64,000 nucleotides of DNA from Erythroxylum novogranatense (Eukaryota; Streptophyta; Magnoliopsida; Malpighiales; Erythroxylaceae), in NCBI GenBank assembly GCA_029891385.1, contig CM057233.1:28069852-28133851 (forward strand). Direction: 5' to 3'. This document shows positions 50,906 to 63,207 of the stretch, in pieces (within the stretch, counting starts at the first letter, position 1; every line of letters starts with the position of its first letter). Both the position numbers and the translations under genes were made by a program. Below the pieces are notes generated by a model. That model saw only the letters and a list, made by a program, of their open reading frames with translations, had not been told where the DNA came from and did no database searches.

Positions 50906-53725
50906 TGTTAGACCCCGTTCCCTTTTTTTTTTAATTAAATAGGTTTGTTTAAATTCTTGGTAAGTTTATTATCTTTTGGCTAGTATTAATCGAAGTAATT
51001 AGGGTTTCAATTAGGGTTTTATTAGATTTCCTATTGGTTAGAATATTTGAGATTTTTTTTAGAGCAATAATTAGTAATTGAAGAAATTGAGAGTTAGAAT
51101 TTATAGCAATAATATTAAATTTCAGGAATTTAGTTAAATGAGAATTTTAATTTTCGTGTTATATTATCAAAGAATAAGAATTATTAAATTAGGTCATGTT
51201 AGGAATAAATTAGAATTTGTTTAAATGGTTATAAGGCTTTAGGTTTATTAATTAAGTGGGCTAGGGTTTGTAGGAAGAGTAAAAAAAAAAGAAGGAATTA
51301 AGTGGACTTTTAAGTGGGAGCCCATGAAGGTTTAAGTTGGAAGGAGGAAATGAAAATTTGGTGAAAGTTAGAAGGAGGAAATTTTGGACTTGAAAATTTG
51401 GGCTTAGGTTTTATGTAAATACTTAGGTTTTGTTTCTTTTCTAAGGCTCCATATTTGACCAAGTTTTAAAGCTTTGACCATCTCATTTAGTGGCCTCTGA
51501 AATTTATGGAGGAGAGGCATGAGTGATGTCGTTTATGCATAGGAAACAAGTGAGAAGAAGCCAAACTTAAGTCATTTTCCAAGTTACACGAAAACACATC
51601 AAAGAGAAGAGAATAGGAAGAGTTTCAAAATACAAAGAGAAAGGAGAAGGAAGAAGGTTTCGCCATCAAGAAAGAAGGGAAGAAGAAGGTGTTTCAAGCT
51701 CGAGCAAGGGAGATCCACGTGATTTAGGTAAGAACAAGAGGAAGGAAGGAGTTATTTCATCTTTCAAAGAAGAAGAAATCGTGGGTTTCAACCTAGGTAA
51801 GGAAATTTCAATTTTGGCTATCTAGTTAGGGTTTCCTCCTTATTGAAAATATATGGTTAGAAGTAGAAGAAGAAGGTAAGAAAAGGAAGAAGAAACAAAA
51901 TCAGATTTGTGTTAGGCTAGGGTTTGAAAATTATGAAATGTTTTGGTAGGGTTTTGTTGTTAGTTGATTAATAATGGTGGTTTGAAAGGTATTGGTGAAG
52001 GAAAATGAAAGAAGAAGAAGTATAGTGGCTTAGTTTAAAATTTCAGATTTGGGTAGGATTAGGGTTCTGAAATTGGTTAAAAATTTTGTTAGATTTTGCC
52101 TTTTCTTGGTTAATATGATGATTGAAGATGGTTAGATTAAGAAAGAATGGAAAAAGAAGGAAAGGGATGCTTGGAAAATTTCAGATTTGTGTATGGCCTA
52201 GGATATGAAAATTTCTTAAATTGGGATTGAATTTGAAGGGATTTCGAGTTCAGTATGGCCTAGGGAAGGTATAAGAAGAATTAGGTAAGGTTACGTCGGT
52301 TTAATTTTGAGTTTCGTCATGTTTGTAAAATTTCAGCATAGGCATAATTGAGAAATTGGCCTAATTATGTGTTAATGAAGGGTTGTATGCCTTAGTTAAG
52401 GTAAATTAACATAATTGGAGATATAAGGAAGATCAGATTAGCTTAAATGTAAGTTTTTCATTTTTTATTTAAAATTCCAGCACTTTACTCTTTTATTAAT
52501 TAGTCTTATTATGATTGAATTAAGGTCAATTGCGACGCTTGGAAATCGAGGAGGTCAAACAATCCATCGGGGCAAGTTAACCCAATTTCTAGCCATCGAA
52601 GTCAAGGTGGGTAACTTTTTAATAGTTAAGTAATAAGCTACTTAATTGTTTCTTGAATGGTTTTCTATGACTTTCAAACTTTGAATGTATTCTTGTTTGT
52701 GGAATTGTAAACATGTATTATGTGCCTTTGTATGAACTATATTGTGTAAAGATTCATGAAAATGTTTGACAAGTAATAAAGTGCCGAATATGATACTTTG
52801 ATGATCATGTGAAAGTAACTAGTTGTGATGGCCATTTGTGGCAAATACTGATGAATGTTGTAATGTTTGGAAACTAGAATTTAAATGAGAAAGATGTGAA
52901 TATGTGGTTTGGATGAATGCCTAAGGTGAAATTGCATGATTTCTTGGGTCAGTAGTGATCCCTCTGCTTAACAAGTGCGCACTTGTCATAGGCTTCGCTT
53001 ACCGCTTGCTTAGTGGCATAGGAGATCCAATCGGACTCCCCTCATTCACGGCCTACACATGGTGCTTTGTCGAACATGTGTAGTACGTCCTGATAGGATC
53101 ACTCAAACCATCTGATATGTGCATTTGTGTTGTTACATGACATTCTTTGATTCCGTTGTAAGTGTTTTATGGTATTAGAACTGAAGTTGTTGAATGTTAA
53201 CTTGAAATGAAATTGTTGATGCATGTTTAGCTTATGTTTAATTATTAACTTGTTACCCACGGAGTCGTGCTTACCCCTTCCTTCCCTCCACGTGTTTAGA
53301 GCGAGAATCGGGTCGTCGATCGGGAATGAAGAATTACTCCGATGCTTTTGTTTTAAGTCTTACTTTTGAAACCAATGCTTTAACTAGCATTTTGGGTTTT
53401 TATAACCGTTCTTTGGTTTTTGGATGTAGTCGGGCTAAAATGCTCGTTAAAGCATTGTAATTGTCCGTTTCATGTAAAGTATATGTTTAAGAATGTATGG
53501 TTATGTATGATTATAAGATTTCATGTTTAAGATTGTAAAAGTAAAGATGTATTGGTATGTCTTAAAGAACTTAAATTGATGAATTGCTAGATACCTAGGC
53601 TTGCGTTGTTGCCAATTGGAGTTGGGATGGTTTGATTGCTGATTATGTTTGTGAATTGGAAGATAGAAGTGTTTTTATGCAGGTAGGAGTTAGGTTGGAA
53701 ATTTTGGGTTAGAGCGTTTTTAGGG

Positions 53726-53766
53726 AGGTGCTGTCCATTTTTTTTTAAAAAAATGGGCAGCCACCT
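53726..53766. promoter_or_regulatory. Hairpin in the LTR of element B (5' copy)
   Basis: AGGTGCTGTCCATTTTT pairs with AAAAATGGGCAGCCACCT, giving a stem of about 16 bp with a bulge. The same hairpin is at 62,317-62,354 in the 3' LTR. It could shape the transcript end; the role is inferred. Confidence 0.6.
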
Positions 53767-53916
53767 TGTAGTGTGTATTAGACCATTTTAGAGTTAAAAT
53801 TTGGATAAAAGGTATTTCTTAAAGTTGATAGAGTTTGGCAAGATCTTTAAAACGGGATAAAAAGGGTTAAGTTTCGAATTAGGATGAAAAAGTTATGGGC
53901 GTTTGAGATTTCCAGA

Positions 53917-53977
53917 TTACTATTCATTTGGTAAATGTTACTATTCATTTGGTAAATGCTACTATTCATATGGTAAC
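53917..53977. repeat. Three ~22-bp direct repeats in the LTR of element B (5' copy)
   Basis: TTACTATTCATTTGGTAAATG is repeated twice almost exactly, with a third copy reading CTACTATTCATATGGTAAC. The 3' LTR has the same triplet at about 62,500-62,558. Confidence 0.85.
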
Positions 53978-54624
53978 TTGCTAAATACCAACTTTAAACA
54001 AGTTTCCATTTCTTCTAATGATAGATATGACTTTTGTTTCCTTCCTAATTGTTTTAAATAACCTTATATCCTTATAGTATAGTTATGTAGGTCAAACTCG
54101 ATTTCTTTTGATTAAAATGTTATACATTTTCAACTTTTGCAAAGATATGAATAGGTAAGCTTAGTAAACCTTTAAAACAACTCATGGATGATTCTTTTCT
54201 ATGTTTATAAGTAAGTTTTGATACGTTTAATTTTATTTGGAAAACTTCGGATTTGGGTAAAAAGGTTATAAATAAATCAAGTTGGATTTTAAGTAAGCTA
54301 GAATAATCGTTGTTCTATTTTCTTTGTTACTTTGTCTTTTGACCTTCGATTCACATGAGTTTTGAAATGTTAGTTAACTAGTTAGATTTTCTATCCTTTT
54401 TGATACAATGAGAGTGTCGGGTTTTAGTTGGATTTTAGGGCCGATGGCGTCGATTTTTGCCCGAATGGTCGCTTTTCACACCTACAAAGGTCCGATTGAG
54501 GCATTTTCGATTTCATTTGACCTAGAGGTCTAGGATTTCGTGGTGAGGAATCGCTTCTTCGTGGGACGCGTCCGGATGTCACGCAGACGTCGGACATCGT
54601 CACTGTGAGGGGTTCCAACACTTA

Positions 54625-54635
54625 TGGTATCGAGC
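54625..54635 (+). other. Primer-binding site of element B (one base short)
   Basis: TGGTATCGAGC, four bases after the LTR. The expected tRNA-Met complement is TGGTATCAGAGC as in element A, so one base appears to be lost. Confidence 0.8.
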
Positions 54636-54820
54636 TTTCGGCTTAGGTTGGGTAGAAGGAGAACGTTAGGGATTGCATGATTTGTGTCCTTTTGTATTGT
54701 TTTCACTGATTTTACAATGCCTATATGGTACTTTTGACTACATGATAAATTGTAACCTGATTTTAGCATGAGTTCTTTTGAACTAAAGTTTTTCATTGGT
54801 TTTATTTTGAAGGAGTGAAT

Positions 54821-55900
54821 ATGCCACCTCGGCGTGGGTCATGGCACTCTTTCTCGCTCTAGTTCTCGCCAGGGGAGCGCTGATGAGTCTCATGTCCCAC
54901 AAGATGCAGGGACACACTCAGCCCCTGGCTCTGAGGCACCTAGTGTGCAACCTGAGGAGCAACCTCCTCCTCCTCCCTCGCTATACTGCGATGGATCCGC
55001 ATTTTCGAGCTTTGCCTGTGCATTTACAGTAGCCTTGGGACGAGGATCTCGGGCTCAGCGCTTGACTCCGGTGATTAAGCGGCGCAAGATGATAAGTTGC
55101 GAAAATATGGAGCGGTGGACTTTCATGGTACCACCAATCCTGAGGAAGCTGAGGCTTGGATGAAAAGAACAGAAAGGGTTCTGGTGCAGATGAAATGCAC
55201 AGATGAAGAGAAGTTGGAGTATGCAGTGAGTCTTTTGCAGGGGAATGCTCTTCATTGGTAGGAGTCGGTACCACAGAGTCAGGCGGTACCTCCTGTGTTG
55301 ACATGGAAAGATTTTGGGGAATTATTTCAGAAAAAGTACTTCTCTCGGGTTTATATGCAAGAAAAGGCCAGAGAGTTTATGAATTTGGCTCAGAGGGAGC
55401 TGTCTGTTAGTGAGTATGAACTGAGATTCACCCAACTGTCTCGGTATGCAGCATATATGGTAGCTAATGAAGAAGATAAGTGAAGAAAATTTGAGGGAGG
55501 CCTCCATCTGGGAATCAGGGAGAAGGTAGTGATTCATCATTTCACTGATTATCGGTAATGGTGGATCTGGACTCAGTGTAAAAACTAGAGAACATCGAGA
55601 CGGAGGTGAGCAGGAAAAGAAAGGGCAGAGAGCAGTTTCCTAGGAGAGGGGGTAGTGTTCAGACTGTTTCCAGGGGTGAGAAGAGTTTCCGGGTGCAGAG
55701 TCAGGGAGGCAGCAGTGCCCCTCGCCAGAGCGAGCAATTGAGCTGAGTCGGGCAGCCTCCTCGGTGGGAGGAAATAGCGAGGCGAGAAAAGCGTAAACCC
55801 CCTCTATGTGAGCCTTGTGGGAATCCACATCGGGTGAATGTCATGAGTTGACAGTGCCTTTCAAGTGTGGAGAGAAGGGCACTGATTAGTAATCGCCTCT
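54821..55900 (+). pseudogene. Element B gag, broken
   Basis: Starts at ATGCCACCTCGGCG (MPPRRG), shifts frame within five codons, then continues GTLSRSSSRQGSADESH. Later blocks are KYGAVDFHGTTNPEEAEAW-like (across a frame change near 55,100), FGELFQKKYFSRVYMQEKAR and FMNLAQRELSVSEYELRFTQ. A stop replaces a Trp near 55,261, and the zinc-knuckle region (55,795-55,890) is badly degraded. Confidence 0.82.
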
Positions 55901-56043
55901 GTGGGCCCGAGGCGGGATCACGATTCTGAGCTCAGAGGAGAGTGGAGACAATGGGGACGGACCGACACAGGTGGGCGCCTGGTCGATGAAAGCCCATTCC
56001 TCCGTGGAGACCGAGAGGGCAAGCACAGGCTCGGGTATTTGCT

Positions 56044-56400
56044 ATGACTCGAGAGGAGGCTGCAGCCGCACCGGAGGTTGTTACTGGTATGGCTCAGCTC
56101 TTTCATTCTGATGTTTATGTTCTTTTTGACTCGGGTTCCACCCATTCCTTTGTCTCTGCGAGTTTGTTATTGCCTGGTATGCATTCAGTTCTTTTGGATG
56201 AGTTTCTATTTGTTAGTACTCCGTTAGGGAGGACTGTTGTCGTGAGCCAGATTTTTAGAGATTGTGAGCTTGTGATTGATGGATCTAGTTTGGTAGTGGA
56301 TCTGCTACCTCTAGATCTGAAGGGGTTGGATGTGATCGTTGGAATGGATGTGATGAGAAGTATAGGCGAAATTGGATTGTGGTAAAAGGAAGTGGAATTT
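56044..56400 (+). pseudogene. Element B aspartic protease
   Basis: MTREEAAAAPEVVTGMAQLF followed by the active site LFDSGSTHSFVSAS (catalytic Asp at about 56,128) and LDVIVGMDVM. The frame then ends at 56,385. Confidence 0.85.
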
Positions 56401-56486
56401 GATCTCGGAGAGGGTGGAAGGTAGTTTTCGGAGGAGACAGAAGTTGACACCGCTTGAGACTTATTTCACTTTGATAGTGCTAGGCG

Positions 56487-57333
56487 ATGGGGAGAGGCTG
56501 TGAAGCCTTCTTGGCGTGTGTTCTGGATACCAGTGTGAAGGAGAGTAAGGTGGAGGATATTCCCATTGTGAGGAATTTTCGATGTATTTCTGAGGAGTTG
56601 CGGTTTGCCACGGAGAGGAGATTGAGTTTGCTATTGATTTGGCTCCGGGATGACTCCTATTTCGATTCCACCTTACAGGATGGCTCCAAATTGGTGAAGG
56701 AGCTGAAAGAGCGATTAGAGGATCTGTTAGATAAGGGATTCATTAGGCCGAGTTTCACCCCGGGAGCGCCTTGGTCTTATTTGTTCGAAAGAAAGATGGA
56801 ACTGAAGGATGTGCATTGATTACGGGAGAATTAATAAGGTGACCGTGAAAACAAGTATCCATTGCCTCGGATAGATGACTTGTTTGATCATTGTGGAGCA
56901 ACGGTCTTCTCCAAGATTGATCTCAGGTCTGGCTACCATCAACTCAGGATTAAGGAGTCTGATGTGAGCAAGACAGCTTTCCGGACTCGGTATGGCCATT
57001 ATGAATTTCTAGTTATGCCTTTCGGACTGACCAATGCTCCTGCTGCTTTTATGGATTTGATGAACAGGGTGTTTAAGGAGTTTTTGGATCGATTTGTTAT
57101 CATGTTCATCGATGATATTCTGTTGTATTCCAGGAGTGAGAGAGACCATAAGGAGCACTTGAGGATTGTGTTGCAGAGACTGAGGGAGAGAGAGTTGTAT
57201 GCCAAATTCACAAAATGTGAATTTTGGCTACGTGAAGTGGTCTTTCTTGGTCACATTGTTTCTGAGAATGGGGTGCATGTAGACCCAAAGAAAGTTGAAG
57301 TCAGAGTGAATCGCACGCCCGGACGACGATGAA
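56487..57333 (+). pseudogene. Element B reverse transcriptase
   Basis: Two frames joined across a break near 56,820-56,860. The first has VKELKERLEDLLDKGFIRPS; the second (56,862-57,332) has [40 protein letters not shown] and the catalytic block [11 protein letters not shown], then the thumb [18 protein letters not shown]. The active-site aspartates are intact, but the frame is not continuous. Confidence 0.88.
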
Positions 57334-57930
57334 AGAGGTGAGGAGCTTTCGGGTTTATTTGGTTACTATAGGCGATTTGTGGAGGATTTTCCTTAATTGC
57401 TACTCCTTTGACTAAGTTGTTAAGGAAAATCGAAGTTTGTGCAGAGTGATGAATGCCGGAGAAGTTTTGAGGAGTGAAGCACGATTGACTAGTGCTCCAT
57501 TCTAGCGTTGCTCTGAGGAGATGGGAGTTTCTCTATGTATAGTGACGCTTCCAGAAAGGGGTTAGGATGTGTGCTTATGCAGGAAGATAAGGTGATAGCA
57601 TATGCCTCACGGCAGCTAAAGCCTTATGAAGTGAATTATCCGACCCATGATTTAGAATTAGCAAGATGATCTTTGCTTTAAAGATCCGGAGACATTACCT
57701 ATATGGGTTCGACGAGGATCTTTACAGATCACAAGAGTCTCAAATACTTGTTGAGTCAGAAGGAGCTGAATTTGAGACAGAGGAGGTGGATTGAGCTGCT
57801 GAAAGACTATGACCTGTTGTTTGAGTATCATCCAGGTAAGGCAAATGTTGTTCTTGATTCCTCGAAAGGTGAAGTCTTCCATAGCATATGTTCGCACGGT
57901 GTATTTGCCGCTATTGGAAGAGATGGCTAA
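57334..57930 (+). pseudogene. Element B RNase H
   Basis: [20 protein letters not shown] and [20 protein letters not shown] (about 57,540-57,660), then after a frame change [20 protein letters not shown] and [20 protein letters not shown]. The catalytic pattern SDAS, E, TDH is recognisable. The connection to RT (57,310-57,520) is heavily frameshifted. Confidence 0.82.
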
Positions 57931-58843
57931 GCTCAGATCGATCCAGAAGCGTGATGAGACGAGTTGTATAGTTGCCACTTTTCGGGTAAGGCCGATTCTT
58001 CGAGATAAAATAAAAGAGTTGCAGTGTAAGGATGCAGAACTGAGACCATTATGGGAAGAGATTCAGAAGGGTAAGAAGTCTGACATGATAATGAGTGATG
58101 ATGGGCTTCTGACAGTCAGAAATAGGCTGTGCATTCCAGATGTCAAGGAGGTGAGGAATGAGATTCTGGACGAAGCGCACAATGCACCGTATGCTATGCA
58201 TCCAGGCAGTACCAGGATGTACAGGGATCTCAGAGAACATTTTTGGTGGAGAGGTATGAAGAAAGATGTGGCTGAGTATGTGAGTAAGTGTTTGGTGTGT
58301 CAGCAAGTTAAGGCTGAGCATCAAGCACCTTCAGGACAGTTAAAGCCTTTATCTATTCCAGAGTGGAAGTGGCAGAAGGTGACTATGGACTTTCTGATGG
58401 GATTGCCCAGGACCAGTAGGAGGCATGATGCCATATGGGTGATTGTGGATAGATTGACAAAATCAGCCCATTTTCTGGCAATAAGACAGACAGATCCTCT
58501 GCATGTGCTAGCTAAGAAGTATATTGAGGAGGTAGTAAGATTGCATGGGATTCCGGATTCGATAGTGTCTGATCGGGATCCTCGATTTACTTCTAGATTT
58601 TGGGGCAGTTTGCAGGAGGCTATGGGCACTAAGTTGAGTTTCAGTACTGCTTTTCATCCTCAGACCGATGGTCAGTCTGAGAGGACCATTCGGACTCTTG
58701 AGGGAATGCTCAGGGCGTGTGTGATGGATTTTCGAGGAGCTTGGGATGAACACTTGCCATTGATCGAATTTGCTTACAACAATTCGTATCATTCGAGCAT
58801 TCAGATGGCTCCTTATGAGGCTCAGACGGGAGGAGATGTCTGA
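57931..58843 (+). pseudogene. Element B integrase core
   Basis: The open frame contains the H2C2 zinc finger (HNAPYAMHPGSTRMYRDLR ... CLVCQQVK) and the D,D,E core: TMDFLMGLPRTS, VSDRDPRFTSRFW and TDGQSERTIRTLE. The frame is lost at about 58,840 (ETGGDV-stop). Confidence 0.9.
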
Positions 58844-58933
58844 CGCGGTGTGTTGGGATGAAGAGGAGACAGAAACTTTGGGTCCAGAGTTGATTCAATG
58901 ACACGATGGATAAGGTCAATGTGATTAAGCACA

Positions 58934-59457
58934 GTGAAGGTCGCCAGACAGATGAAAAGCTATGAGGATGCTCATAGGAAAGAGATGGAGTATGAGGTCG
59001 GCGATAAGGTGTTTCTTAAGACTTCTCCGTGGAAAGGGATTCTGAGATTTGGAAAGAAGGGTAAACTGAGTCCGAGGTATGTAGGACCTTATGAGATACT
59101 GGAGAGGATTGGTCCTTTGGCTTATAGGTTAGCCTTGCCTCCAGAGTTATCTCAGATACATGATGTATTTCATGTCTCTATGCTGAGGAGATATCGATCA
59201 GATCCGTCCCATGTCATTCAGGCTGATGAAGTTCAATTGAGTGAGGATTTGAGTTATGAAGAGCTTCCAGTGCAGATTTTGGATACAAAAGAAAAGGTGC
59301 TTAGGAATAAGACAATACAGTTAGTAAAAGTGTTATGGAGGAATCATTCGGTGGAAGAAGCCACGTGGGAACCATTGGAAGCTATGAAAGAGAAGTATCC
59401 TCATTCTTCTATGATTCGTAAGAATTTCGAGGATCTAAATTTTTTAAGGGGAAGAAA
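58934..59457 (+). pseudogene. Element B integrase C terminus with chromodomain-like end
   Basis: Contains DKVFLKTSPWKGILRFGKKG, PYEILERIGPLAYRLALPPE, IHDVFHVSMLRRY and VKVLWRNHSVEEATWEPLEA, the last resembling the chromodomain end of Tekay/Del-type integrases. No stop codon occurs before the LTR; the frame reads across the polypurine tract and ends inside the LTR at 59,500. Confidence 0.85.
59446..59457 (+). other. Polypurine tract of element B
   Basis: AAGGGGAAGAAA directly before TGTTAGACCCC of the 3' LTR. Confidence 0.85.
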
Positions 59458-62400
59458 TGTTAGACCCCGTTCCTTTTTTTTATTAAATAGGTTTGTTTAA
59501 ATTCTTGGTAAGTTTATTATCTTTTGGCTAGTATTAATCGAAGTAATTAGGGTTTCAATTAGGGTTTTATTAGATTTCCTATTGGTTAGAATATTTGGGA
59601 TTTTTTTTAGAGCAATAATTAGTAATTGAAGAAATTGAGAGTTAGAATTTATAGCAATAATATTAAATTTCAGGAATTTAGTTAAATGAGAATTTTAATT
59701 TTCGTGTTATATTATCAAAGAATAAGAATTATTAAATTAGGTCATGTTAGGAATAAATTAGAATTTGTTTAAATGGTTATAAGGCTTTAGGTTTATTAAT
59801 TAAGTGGGCTAGGGTTTGTAGGGAAGAGTAAAAAAAAAAAAAGAAGGGAATTAAGTGGACTTTTAAGTGGGAGCCCATGAAGGTTTAAGTTGGAAGGAGG
59901 GAAATGAAAATTTGGTGAAAGTTAGAAGGAGGGAAATTTTTGGACTTGAAAATTTGGGCTTAGGTTTTATGTAAATACTTAGGTTTTTGTTTCTTTTTCT
60001 AAGGCTCCATATTTGACCAAGTTTTAAAGCTTTGACCATCTCATTTAGTGGCCTACGAAATTTATGGAGGGAGAGGCATGAGTGATGTCGTTTTATGCAT
60101 AGGAAACAAGTGAGAAGAAGCCAAACTTAAGTCATTTTCCAAGTTACGAAAACACATCAAAGAGAAGAGAATAGGAAGAGTTTCAAAATACAAAGAGAAA
60201 GGAGAAGGAGAAGGTTTCGCCATCAAGAAAGAAGGGAAGAAGAAGGTGTTTCAAGCTTGAGCAAGGAGATCCACGTGATTTAGGTAAGAACAAGAGGAAG
60301 GGAAGGAGTTATTTCATCTTTCAAAGAAGAAGAAATCGTGGGTTTCAACTAGGTAAGGAAATTTCAATTTTGGCTATCTAGTTAGGGTTTCCTCCTTCTT
60401 ATTGAAAATATATGGTTAGAAGTAGAAGAAGAAGGTAAGAAAAGGAAGAAGAAACAAAATCAGATTTGTGTTAGGCTAGGGTTTGAAAATTATGAAATGT
60501 TTTGGTAGGGTTTTGTTGTTAGTTGATTAATAATGGTGGTTTGAGCGGTATTGGTGAAGGAAAATGAAAGAAGAAGAAGTATAGTGGCTTAGTTTAAAAT
60601 TTCAGATTTGGGTAGGATTAGGTTCTGAAATTGGTTAAAAATTTTGTTAGATTTTGCCTTTTCTTGGTTAATATGATGATTGAAGATGGTTAGATTAAGA
60701 AAGAATGGAAAAGAGAAGGAAAGGGATGCTTGGAAAATTTCAGATTTGTGTATGGCCTAGGATATGAAAATTTACTTAAATTGGGATTGAATTTGAAGGG
60801 ATTTCGAGTTCAGTATGGCCTAGGGAAGGTATAAGAAGAATTAGGTAAGGTTACGTCGGTTTAATTTTGAGTTTCGTCATGTTTGTAAAATTTCAGCATA
60901 GGCATAATTGAGAAATTGGCCTAATTATGTGTTAATGAAGGGTTGTATGCCTTAGTTAAGGTAAATTAACATAATTGGAGATATAAGGAAGATCGATTAG
61001 CTTAAATGTAAGTTTTTCATTTTTATTTAAAATTCCAGCACTTTACTCTTTTATTAATTAGTCTTATTATGATTGAATTAAGGTCAATCATGACGTTTGG
61101 AAATTGAGGAGGTCAAAACAATCCATTAGGGGCAAGTTAACCCAATTTCTAGCCATCGAAGTCAAGGTGGGTAACTTTTAATAGTTAAGTAATAAGCTAC
61201 TTAATTGTTTCTTGAATGGTTTTCTATGACTTTCAAACTTTGAATGTATTCTTGTTTGTGGAATTGTAAACATGTATTATGTGCCTTTGTATGAACTATA
61301 TTGTGTAAAGATTCATGAAAATGTTTGACAAGTAATAAAGTGTCGAATATGATACTTTGATGATCATGTGAAAGTAACTAGTTGTGATGGCCATTTGTGG
61401 CAAATACTGATGAATGTTGTAATGTTTGGAAACTAGAATTTAAATGAGAAAGATGTGAATATGTGGTTTGGATGAATGCCTAAGGTGAAATTGCATGATT
61501 TCTTGGGTTTGTAGTGATCCCCTCTGTTTAACAAGTGCGCACTTGTCATAGGCTTTGCCCTTTGCCTGCATAAGTGGCATAGAGATCCAAATCGGACTCC
61601 CCTCATTCCATGACTACACATGGTCGCTTTGTCGAACATGTGTAGTGCGTCCGATAGGATCACTCAAACCATCCGATATGTGCATTTGTGTTGTTACATG
61701 ACATTCTTTGATTCCGTTGTAAGTGTTTTATGGTATTAGAATCAAGTTGTTGAATGTTAACTTGAAATGAAATTGTTGATGCATGTTTAGCTTATGTTTA
61801 ATTATTAACTGTTACCCACGGAGCCGTCGTGTTTCACCCCTTCCTTCCCTCCACAGTTTAGAGCGAGAAGCGGGTCGTCGATCGGGAATGAAGAATTACT
61901 CCGATGCTTTTGTTTTAAGTCTTACTTTTGAAACCAATGCTTTAACTAGCATTTTGGGTTTTTATAACCGTTCTTTGGTTTTTGGATGTAGTCGGGCTAA
62001 AATGCTCGTTAAAGCATTGTAATTGTCCGTTTCATGTAAAGTTTGAAGGTTTTAAAGTTTCATTGTATATTTGTATATGTTTAAGAATGTATGGTTATGT
62101 ATGATTATAAGATTTCATGTTTAAGATTGTAAAAGTAAAGATGTATTGGTATGTCTTAAAGAACTTAAATTGATGAATTGCTAGATACCTAGGCTTGCGT
62201 TGTTGCCAATTGGAGTTGGGATGGTTTGATTGCTGATTATGTTTGTGAATTGGAAGATAGAAGTGTTTTATGCGGTAGGAGTTAGGTTGGAAATTTTGGG
62301 TTAGGCGTTTTTAGAGAGGTGCTGTCCATTTTTTAAAAAAATGGGCAGCCACCTATAGTGTGTATTAGACCATTTTAGAGTTAAAATTTGGATAAAAGGT

Positions 62401-63207
62401 ATTTCTTAAAGTTGATAGAGTTTGGCAAGATCTTTAAACGGGATAAAAGGGTTAAGTTTCAATTAGGATGAAAAAGTTATGGGCGTTTGAGATTTCAGAT
62501 TACTATTCATTTGGTAAATGTTACTATTCATTTGGTAAATGCTACTATTCATATGGTAACTTGCTAAATACCAACTTTAAACAAGTTTCCATTTCTTCTA
62601 ATGATAGATATGACTTTTGTTTCCTTCCTAATTGTTTTAAATAACCTTATATCCTTCTAGTATAGTTATGTAGGTCAAACTCGATTTCTTTTGATTAAAA
62701 TGTTATACATTTTCAACTTTTGCAAAGATATGAATAGGTAAGCTTAGTAAACCTTTAAAACAACTCATGGATGATTCTTTTCTATGTTTATAAGTAAGTT
62801 TTGATACGTTTAATTTTATTTGGAAAACTTCGGATTTCGAGTAAAAGGTTATAAATAAATCAAGTTGGATTTTAAGTAAGCTAGAATAATCGTTGTTCTA
62901 TTTTCTTTGTTACTTTGTCTTTTGACCTTGATTCACATGAGTTTTGAAATGTTAGTTAACTAGTTAGATTTTCTATCCTTTTTGACAATGAGAGTGTAGG
63001 GTTTTAGTTGGATTTTAGGGCGATGGCGCCGATTTTTGCCCGAATGGTCGGTTTCACGACCTACAAAGGTCCGATTGAGGCATTTTCTGATTTCATTTGA
63101 CCTAGAGGTCTAGGATTTCGTGGTGAGGAATCGCTTCTTCGTGGGACGCGCGTCCAGATGTCACGCAGGACGTCGGACATGCGTCGCACCAGGGAGGGGT
63201 TCCAACA
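59458..63207 (+). repeat. Element B 3' LTR
   Basis: Begins TGTTAGACCCCGTTCC and ends AGGGGTTCCAACA, followed by the ATGAT target duplication. It has the same internal landmarks as the 5' LTR: hairpin at 62,317-62,354 and triplet repeat at 62,500-62,558. Confidence 0.93.

Larger units (their letters stand above)
50906..54620 (+). repeat. Element B 5' LTR
   Basis: Begins TGTTAGACCCCGTTCC and ends GGGGTTCCAACA. Nearly identical over its full length to 59,458-63,207. It differs mainly by one-base indels in homopolymers and lacks a ~35-base segment present in the 3' LTR (62,041-62,075). Confidence 0.93.
50906..63207 (+). mobile_element. Element B, complete Ty3/gypsy chromovirus-type retrotransposon nested in A
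   Basis: 12,302 bp with two LTRs (3715 and 3750 bp), a primer-binding site, degraded gag and protease, RT, RNase H, integrase with a chromodomain-like end, and a polypurine tract. It is bounded by the 5-bp duplication ATGAT. It is structurally complete, but the coding region is frameshifted in many places. Confidence 0.93.

Noticed and set aside
61783..62022. 79-codon frame in the LTR of element B, with the same 45-codon end also open in the other LTR
   Set aside because: Presence in both LTRs follows from LTR duplication and is not evidence of selection. The start differs between copies and no family is recognised.
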